DNA from: Amyelois transitella
Taxonomy: Eukaryota > Arthropoda > Insecta > Lepidoptera > Pyralidae
Assembly: GCF_032362555.1 (NCBI RefSeq)
Contig: NC_083531.1
Location: forward strand, 4,340,001 to 4,404,000
Reading direction: 5' to 3'
Length of the DNA: 64,000 bases
Position numbers and translations under genes: made by a program. Under the pieces are notes generated by a model. It searched no databases and was not told where the DNA came from. It saw nothing but the letters and a program-made list of their open reading frames with translations. Position 1 is the first letter of the stretch, and every line of letters begins with the position of its first letter. Positions 29,034 to 64,000 of the stretch are shown here, in pieces.

Positions 29034-30407
29034 GTAAATATTTTACAGTTAAATATGTTAATATGTTATTTTAGTCTATTAAGTTGTTTAAACAGAGGGA
29101 AATATATGTTATTCCACATTTCTTACGTATAAATTATAATTATATAAAAAATACGTCAGCTGTTCTTTCAACATCTTTCTTTTTCTTCATTCATTACAAA
29201 ATTTGCCTGAATCTTTATATTTTTACACAAACTCTCAAAAAGAATTGTTATTAACTTATATGTACATATTTAAGTATTCCTTATAATAATTAATTGTTCA
29301 TTAATCGTATTAAAATTATCGCCCGACAATCGGTAATCGGTACAACATGGTGTGTTTTGACATCACTAGATAACAGCCAAGCAACATTTTCTTTGTTGGT
29401 GTGTGTAAACGTCAAAATTCTCGGAATTTGTTACTGGAATATCGTCGCTCGATGCAGGCGTTCAATGTTCCTTCTAGACTTTTACAATCATAAAACACAT
29501 TTTTTACAAAATCCTTCATTAAATTTGAAGTGAAAATTAAAGTTTCAATCTGTGCAATTACAAAATATAAATGCTAAATATGTTCATCTGAATTTGGAGA
29601 TAAGGAGAGGTGAGTAAAAATTCAATAGTCAACTCGAAGGTAATTTTAAAATCTTGGTTTAATGTGAAATTTATTCGTGGGCATCGTCCTTATGGGCTTT
29701 AATATGTTCATTGTTTCATTTTTTTCTCAAAGGGTGTCCGAAGACTCAATTTTTATTGTTCCAAGGAAGGTAGGTCTACATTATTAGGTGCGTTAAGCTA
29801 TGTCTCCTTTAATTGTCTTGCTCGTTGTAGGGTAGATTGTTAAAAATAATCACATTTTTTTCAATAATTTCTTGTAATTTAGCAGAATCAACTAGTGGTT
29901 TTGTCCCTGTAATGTCAAGTTAATCTTTGAAATAGATTTGTTTCGATGAAATCAATAACTATATTGCCTAACAGGTGCATGATCTTTGCATGGCAATTTT
30001 GTTGGTGAGAATTTTTTTTATTAAAATGTGATTAATTCAGCTGGCACATAAGTTGACCGATGTGCAATGCACATTCGACTGTAAGAAAATGTATTCTGTG
30101 ATTTTTCTGTTACATTGATTTAAATAATCATACCCCCTTTCTGGATGGGTAGGGTAGTACAAAGATTTTTACACTTTCTGTAATCTCATCATGTAAGCTA
30201 TTTTGGTCTCAATGCATTCAAACCCTTATAAATTCTTTCCAGCCCCGTTAGAAGTGCATGCGCAATGCCATAAACTCGCTATTTTGCTTTTTGTTACAAC
30301 TTGGAATGGGACAGCGATAGAGTTTAAGCGCTCGGCTGTCTTGCTACGGGAGCTGCTGTTGACAAGATCCTAATCATAACAGTCTCCAATTAATCAAAAT
30401 ATGTTAT
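29034..30407. other. AT-rich DNA, probable first intron of STAT
   Basis: A second potential donor (GAG then GTGAGTAAA) lies near 29609. 30120-30215 is a degraded LINE-F end. No coding. Confidence 0.35.
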
Positions 30408-30670
30408 ACAAGCTCTGCCCGCGACTTCATCGGCGTGGAAAAGTTATTTTGTGCATCATTGAAGCCCTTAGGGATGAATAATTTACCCCGTTTTTTCAAA
30501 TTAACCTTTATTTCTTTGCTCCTTATAGTTGCAGCGTGATGTTATATAGCTTAAAACCTTCCACGATAAATGGCCTATTCAACACAAAAATTTCTATTCG
30601 AACCAGTAGTTTCTGAGATTAGCGTGTTCAAATAAACAAACACTTTAGCTTATAATATTAGTATAGATTT
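30408..30670 (-). mobile_element. Retroelement tail repeat, family B
   Basis: Starts CAAGCTCTGCCCGCGACTTC and ends TTATAATATTAGTATAGATT. Confidence 0.6.
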
Positions 30671-30879
30671 AAATATTTGATCAAAATATCGATATAGACG
30701 TGACTATATGTATGTATCACACATTTTGAGTGATCTATAAATTCACAAAGTACCTAAATTATGTCTTGCATTAACTCCTTAAATTTTTCTTTTCAGATTT
30801 CAGTATTTTCAGTATCAGACTGGCATAATTTATTGGTGAGTACCATTTATAATGTTGCATTTTTATCTTCTCTACTTCC

Positions 30880-31030
30880 TCCTGATTTCAGTCCCATTTG
30901 CATCCTCACCACTCTGGAGAGGAGCCGGGTATATGCTTTTGATCGAGGATACTGGATTGGGCGAGTCTGGTTTTTACACGAAGCGACTCCCATCTGACCT
31001 CCACAACCTTTGCAGGGCAACTTACCTGTG
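30880..31030 (+). mobile_element. Family H repeat fragment
   Basis: CATCCTCACCACTCTGGAGA, GATCGAGGATACTGGATTGG and GAAGCGACTCCCATCTG, matching 38468-38585. Confidence 0.5.
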
Positions 31031-31305
31031 TAGATAGGATCATACATTGAAAAATATGAATCATTGAAATGATTCGAATAGAAATATTTTGGTAAATAAA
31101 TATAGTTTAAATATGTACTATATGTATTGTATGTATGTATACTGTCATTGTGCCTTTTTTCCAATTTTGTAATTTGTTATATATTTATTTTTATGTGCAA
31201 TAAAGAGTTAAAACAAATAAACAAAACAAATGTTCAACAGCGTACTTAAATCTATAGACAAGTGTTCATTTGGACTTTTTTTTTTAAATTTGTGATTGTT
31301 TCACC

Positions 31306-31567
31306 GTGCCGTGTGGTTTCCGGCACCAATACAAAAAAGAATAGGACCACTCCATCTCTTTCCCGTAGATGTCGTAAAAGCAGACTAAGGGTTGGGTATA
31401 AACTTGTAATTCTTCTTTTAGGCGATGGGCTAGCAACCTGTCACTATTTGAATCTCAATCCTATCTTAAAGCCAAATGGCTGAACGTGGCCTATCAGTCT
31501 TTACAAGACTGTAGGCTCTGTCTACCCCGCAAGGGATATAGACGTGATTGTATGTATGTATGTATGT
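31306..31567 (+). mobile_element. SINE-A, near full length, abutting STAT exon 1 acceptor
   Basis: Full forward copy whose TATG tail ends about 11 bases before the acceptor AG at 31577-31578. Confidence 0.75.
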
Positions 31568-31586
31568 GATTGTTTCAGAAGTCAAC

Positions 31587-59104
<27,518 letters not shown>

Positions 59105-59121
59105 AACGTGACGTCGCTCGT
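59105..59121 (+). other. Stat: 3' UTR part and donor after STAT stop
   Basis: GAAACG... then donor GTGAGT at 59122. The junction is only 17 bases after the stop, so it would not mark the mRNA for nonsense-mediated decay. Partner acceptor is at 60170. Confidence 0.45.
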
Positions 59122-59133
59122 GTGAGTACATGA

Positions 59134-59389
59134 TACATATATATAATCACGTCTATTTTCATTGCGGGGTAGACAGAGCCAATAGTCTTGAGAAGACTGA
59201 TAGGCCACGTTCAGATGTTTGGTTTAATGAAAGAATTCAGATTTTAATAGTGACAGGTTGCTAGCCCATCGCCTAAAAGAAGAATTTCGAGTTTATTAGC
59301 CTATCCCTTAGTCGCCTAATACGACATTTATGGGAAAGTGATGGAGTGGTCCTATTCTTTTTTTATTGGTGCCGGGAACCACACGACAC
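59134..59389 (-). mobile_element. SINE-A, near full length
   Basis: Reverse copy lying between the real exon 18 end and its duplicate at 59390. Confidence 0.7.
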
Positions 59390-59425
59390 AATGAAACGTG
59401 ACGTCACTCGTGCGAGTTCAGCACG
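59390..59425 (+). repeat. Duplicate of exon 18 3' end and donor
   Basis: ATGAAACGTGACGTCACTCG then TGCGAGT repeats GTGAAACGTGACGTCGCTCG and TGTGAGT at 59101-59127; the donor GT is changed to GC. Confidence 0.7.
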
Positions 59426-59449
59426 TGTCTCATTAGGCTTCACCACCGT

Positions 59450-59770
59450 ATTACAATATGAGGCTCTTTTCTTAGTGTCTTTAAACAGTAGTGTCTTTTT
59501 AATGACTTAGACCTTAATAGTGCCATCTGGCCACATTAGTGTCTTTGACCATAATATAGTGTTTTTAAGGGTCAATGACCGCATAAGTGTCTTCTTATTG
59601 TCTATGACATTTTAGTGTCATTTATTGACTCTTAGGGTCTATGGCATAGGGCCATGGTATCATTTTTAAGGAATATCACCACATTAGTGTATCTTTTCAT
59701 GTCTCTGACTTTTTCATAGTTGTGTGGGGTTTTTTTCAGTATCTTTTACCATATAAGTGACAATTTTTAA
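59450..59770 (+). repeat. Degenerate short tandem repeat
   Basis: Variants of TTAGTGTCTTTGACCA recur about every 30-40 bases. Non-coding. Confidence 0.55.
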
Positions 59771-59789
59771 TAACGTGTGACTAACGGTT

Positions 59790-60025
59790 GAGATACCCGG
59801 CCAAATTTCGCAAGTACAATTCCTACTTCATCGATGTACCAATGACTCTTCTGAGTTATGTACATTAGTTTGAGTGCTAACCGATGCTCTTGCGGTGATG
59901 GAAAACATCGTGAGGAAACCTGCACAGTCAGGCAGCTGAATGATCCAATATGAATTACGTTCCCGAAAGCAAAAGTCAGCTGAGGTCAGATTGGTATCGC
60001 TTTGTGTGAAGACTTGACTCACTCT
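59790..60025 (-). mobile_element. Family H repeat
   Basis: TAACCGATGCTCTTGCGGTG and AACATCGTGAGGAAACCTGC, the opposite orientation of 38468-38815. Confidence 0.5.
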
Positions 60026-60170
60026 ATCCTCAAATTCATGGTCAAAATTCTTAAGGTGAAGAAGTCAACCCGAATTAACGCCAGGAGGAAGAACATTTGA
60101 AAAAATTATGTAGTTTTTATTTTTAAATTATAAAACTTTTTTTTTAAGTTTTTTTTTTTCTCTTTCGCAG

Positions 60171-60615
60171 GGTGAATCAACGAAATAGTAGTTTATTGAA
60201 GCATACTTTACGAGTTTCAATCGATTTATATTATTGTGGCATATTCATTCAACGTTACAGAAGCAGCCGAAACCGCGGACAAATATGCAGACGAAGCTCT
60301 TTAAAACACTCAACTCAAATTTTTTTTTTAATAGTTTTTGTGCATTTTGGTTTGTAAGTGAAATCGGTCAAATAATTTGGTTGGTGTTTTTAAAAGTTTC
60401 AAATGTTATGTGTGTATTGAAAAACAAGGTCAGGTTTTCCTGTTGACAGGGTCACGGAGGTCAGACGAGAGTCGCTTCGTGTACACTTACCTTGGATTTG
60501 TACCACGGTTTTAGTTGCCCTTTTTTAGTGCCATAGATTTTTAAGTTTTTTTTTAATAAGTTGACAATTTATGTAAGCCTAAATTTTATGACGATTAAAT
60601 AAAATATATTTAATG
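60171..60615 (+). other. Stat: Possible last non-coding STAT exon with poly(A) signal
   Basis: Strong acceptor (T-rich tract then tctttcgcag at 60161-60170). AATAAA at 60598-60603. Short frames here carry nothing recognisable. Confidence 0.45.
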
Positions 60616-61109
60616 ATACTTAAAATGATTATTATGTAACTAAACTAATTGATTATTACTTTTTTTAACACTCGTTTGAATTTTATTTGTATAATTTTAT
60701 TAAGGAGTGGTTGATGTTACGTGTAGGTACCTCTATAATAAATATATTTTTACTACTAATGTATCAAATTTGTAATTTAATTTTCAAATGGTGCAAATAT
60801 TAATTTTTTTCCCGTTACTCTGGGAGCTGGTGCCATTTTATAATAAGTTTTTTTTTTTATAAACGCAATCTTCTGTTTTGTTTCAAATATTGAGAATAAG
60901 CTGAATAAACTTTAATTTTTGCCATACCCAAACTAAGTCAAATCACTATAAGCGAAAACGTAAAAATTAATAAAAATATATACATTAATTATATATACAT
61001 TTATTCGTCACATTTGTGTTTAGATAACTTTAAATTTACATTCGTCTTATAATTTTGTATGTATTTTTTAGGGAGTTATTTTTTACATTATATTGCTTTC
61101 GTGTATTTT
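60616..61109. other. AT-rich intergenic DNA
   Basis: No gene. Additional AATAAA motifs could serve as alternative poly(A) signals. Confidence 0.4.
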
Positions 61110-61255
61110 TGTGTTGAATGGACAATTTATCGACGAAGGCTTTAGTATTAGGAGCGAAATAATGGAAAATGTGAAAAATTATTCATCCTTGAGAGGTTCA
61201 ATGATGTCCAAAATAAATATTTCACGCGGACGAAGTCGCGGGCATAGCTAGTATG
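61110..61255 (+). mobile_element. Retroelement tail repeat, family B, shortened
   Basis: Ends TTCACGCGGACGAAGTCGCG and GGCATAGCTAGTA. Confidence 0.55.
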
Positions 61256-63462
61256 CTATAAAAATAAGCAACGGTTGGACAAGACCACGACGCATTGACA
61301 TATTTTTATTGCACTAGATCTGCTTTGAGACGCTTTCAATTAACTGTTATAGTAGATTGGAGTGGTTTTAATTCTTTTTGCGATAAATCAGAAACACAGT
61401 GGACGTAGTGCTATTTAAAATCTAGTTTCAATTATTAGATTGTATTATATAATTATACATAGTTGCTAAATACCGTTAATGTTCTTAATAAACACATTGT
61501 GTGTGTAACCCTTAGTCTTGTGATAAATGTGGCCTTTCTAAATTTTTAGTGTTGTTCCTTATTCGTGCATTGGTTAGATATAAAAAAAAATATGTTCACT
61601 TTTTCTAATTTTTTTTTTTTTGTTTTTTCAAACAAGACATGAAAACTGCATGCAACCAAAAAAAAATGTATGAGTGACACTTAAACAATTTTCGGTATAT
61701 CAAAAATATAACCACGTACAAATAATATGATATTTTTTCTTGTATTTTTTTTTATTTAACCAATCGCGACGTATTTCGTCCTTTAATGTGTAAAATATTA
61801 CGATTAGGTACCTACATATGTCTCGTATTTACCAATAAAACCGTTTTTCCCACATTATTTGATTGTTAGGATTAATAATTATAGTGTTACCACTTAACTT
61901 TTTAAATAAAGATTATTTGGTTAAAACAATTTTTTATTGACGAACTCAATAAATGTTAGTAATAATGGTGCTTGGATTTGAAAATATACGAATTAGAAAC
62001 TTTTAATGAAATAACAAATGTCTGTATTTTTTAATCAACGACTAAATATTTAAATCGGTAACTACCGATCGATCGAAATTTTCATAATATTAATTAAAAT
62101 TCCGAGCCAATTGAGCATCGAAATGTGCTAATGCTTACTTAGTTAAATATTTATTATATGTAATGAAAACTTAAAATATATACTGCAATTGTCAATTGAA
62201 AAACTATGACTTTAATGTTAAAGCATTGTTTGAGTTCAAATTAAATATATTTAATATACTTACTTATAATAAAATCAGTTTATATTGTAGTTATATGTAA
62301 TTTTAAGATGTGTTTCATTGTTAGCAATCAATGTCGCTTTTGCACGCTTATAAAATCAAAGTATAATTGAAAATATATAGGTACCTACTTATATTAAAAA
62401 GGATTCGTTTGTTTAATTACACTATTGATAACGACATTCAAATTCGGAAAATTGATTCCTTCATATGTTCAGAACTGTCGATGTTAAAAACCTAATTTTA
62501 AAAAAATACGATACAAGCCTAAACGCGGGAAATTTTAAGAAAACGATGGATGTTGAAAGGCAAATGGATGTAGAGTCCATACAGCCAACCACATAGCATG
62601 TTCATTATTGATAGAATTTTATCATTTTTTTAAAATTAAGACTATGTACCTATAAACTTTTCAATTATGCTTAGCCCATGATGAAATGTTTACTAGTAAG
62701 ATGAATTCTATAAAAATTAAATGTTAGTTTTCTAAGGATTGACATTTTAAACCCCAACTGCTTACCGTATTGTTGTAGATATTAATTTGAAATAAATATA
62801 AACTGTTGGACTTATTTTTGTGGTTTTATTTTTAGGTAAACCCCAACATTATTAAAAACTAAAGTTTTAATGGCAACATTCGACATTCAAGCTACTTTTA
62901 AAATGATATTACAGATGGTATTCCATTTTTTAAATTTTACCATTTACCATCGTAAGGATCACCGCAATAGTATTGGTTGGTATTCAAACTAATGTACTTA
63001 ACTTGGAAAATAAAAAATGGTACATGACCAAAGTGGGATTTGAAACTAACTTAATACGCATCACGCATTTTAACCGGGGATCCTACCGATTATCACGACA
63101 CATTATTAGGACATTTTTTAAAAATTAACTTTGTGGTATTTCAAATTTTGCTATGTACAGTCTTCTAGAACAAGAAGGTTTACAATGTTTTATGCATCCA
63201 ACTACATTGCCGTATTCAGAAGAAAAAGAAAACAAAATGTTATATAAATTAATATTTTATTTCATTGTTCATAATACCTACAGTAAGTATACATAAGACT
63301 GGTCTATGCCGATACATAGATGTGGGTACAATATATTGACACATTTTTTTAAAATATATTTCGTCATGCAGTTATATTGTACTTAGTTAACATTTAAAAA
63401 TGGACGAATTGAAACTAAATTGAAATTAACATTCAACACTAATTTCAATGTTAATTTATACT
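61256..63462. other. AT-rich intergenic DNA
   Basis: Nothing coding recognised. 63040-63105 resembles the CGCATTTTAACCGGG part of family H. Confidence 0.4.
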
Positions 63463-63730
63463 AGCTGTGCCCGCGACTTTGTCCGCGTGGAATAGTTATT
63501 ATGGGCATCATTGAAGCCCTCAAGGATGAATAATTTTCCCCGTTTTCTTTCACATTTTCCATTATTTCTTTGCTCCTTATAGTTGCAGCGTGATGTTATA
63601 TAGCCTAAAGCCTTCCTCGATACATGGTATATTCAACGAAAAAAAATATTTTCAAATAGAACCAACAGTTCCTGAGATTAACGCGTTCAAACAAACAAAC
63701 TCTTCAGCTTTATAATATTAGTATAGATTT
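63463..63730 (-). mobile_element. Retroelement tail repeat, family B
   Basis: CTAGCTGTGCCCGCGACTTT to TTATAATATTAGTATAGATT; nearly full reverse copy. Confidence 0.65.
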
Positions 63731-63948
63731 AAACAAGAAATTACAATACGTCGGATCAGTAAATCTCAAAAAAAATTTTTACTACATGTTTACTACAGTT
63801 AACTTTTCGTGCGAAACTTAATAATTAATAACACATAAATACACCAGATTTAATTAGCTACTTACTTCACAACTAAGTCAGTTATAAGAATATTGTAGAC
63901 TATATACACAGTTCATTCAGCTTTTTGTTACTCTCTCAAAAATTCACC

Positions 63949-64000
63949 ATGCCGTGTGGTTCCCGGCACCAATATAAAAAGAACAGGATCACATTTCCCA
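63949..64000 (+). mobile_element. SINE-A 5' end, cut by window edge
   Basis: ATGCCGTGTGGTTCCCGGCA and CCAATATAAAAAGAAC. Confidence 0.6.

Noticed and set aside
29294..29533. 79-residue frame as a gene
   Set aside because: Lies in the probable STAT first intron, no recognisable motif, AT-rich codons throughout.
30847..31164. 105-residue reverse frame upstream of STAT
   Set aside because: Covers family H repeat sequence found again at 38468; no conserved protein features.

Overview
The window looks like lepidopteran nuclear DNA. It is AT-rich with small GC-rich exons separated by long introns, has tetranucleotide-tailed SINEs (TATG/CATA), tRNA-headed SINEs, CR1/RTE-like repeat tails, and a STAT gene whose exon layout and C-terminus are insect-like. 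Nothing is prokaryotic. Two protein-coding genes are present, both on the + strand.

Region 1 (1 to about 11.2 kb) is the 3' part of a PAIP2-like gene (poly(A)-binding-protein interacting protein 2). It lies in a tandem array of 2.1-2.9 kb units. Each complete unit carries three exons: two encode the acidic PAM1 region and one encodes the PAM2 motif. Together they are exactly 372 nt (124 codons, about the length of a whole vertebrate PAIP2) with phase 1 at both ends, so added units keep the frame. After the last PAM2 exon come an acidic exon, a Lys/Glu-rich exon and a terminal exon. The terminal exon has an in-frame TAA followed by 42 further codons of coding character. The 5' end of the gene lies outside the window.

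Region 2 (11.2-28.9 kb) has no gene I can support. It is a graveyard of mobile elements: SINEs, LINE 3' ends, a MITE, a hAT remnant with a perfect 8-bp target-site duplication, a decayed Copia RNase H, and a 55-60 bp tandem repeat.

Region 3 (about 28.9-60.6 kb) is a complete STAT gene. A possible non-coding first exon ends at 29033, the ATG is at 31587, and 18 coding exons give a 767-residue protein (2304 nt with stop, all junction phases consistent). It has the N-terminal, coiled-coil, DNA-binding, linker and SH2 domains, the activating tyrosine (Tyr692) and a C-terminal acidic tail. A second terminal exon at 52483 would give a 730-residue form ending YMMDF, which fits long/short isoforms. 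The 3' UTR probably has one intron.

Region 4 (60.6-64 kb) is AT-rich intergenic DNA with SINE fragments.

The most unusual observation is that roughly ten of the 18 STAT exons have a partial copy in the intron just downstream, usually the exon's 3' end together with its splice donor. Copies range from one fragment to a seven-unit minisatellite. I see no matching copies of exon 5' ends with acceptors. A second observation is that the commonest SINE here shares its 3' end, including the TATG tail, with a LINE whose 3' fragments are also scattered through the window, which suggests the SINE borrows that LINE's machinery.
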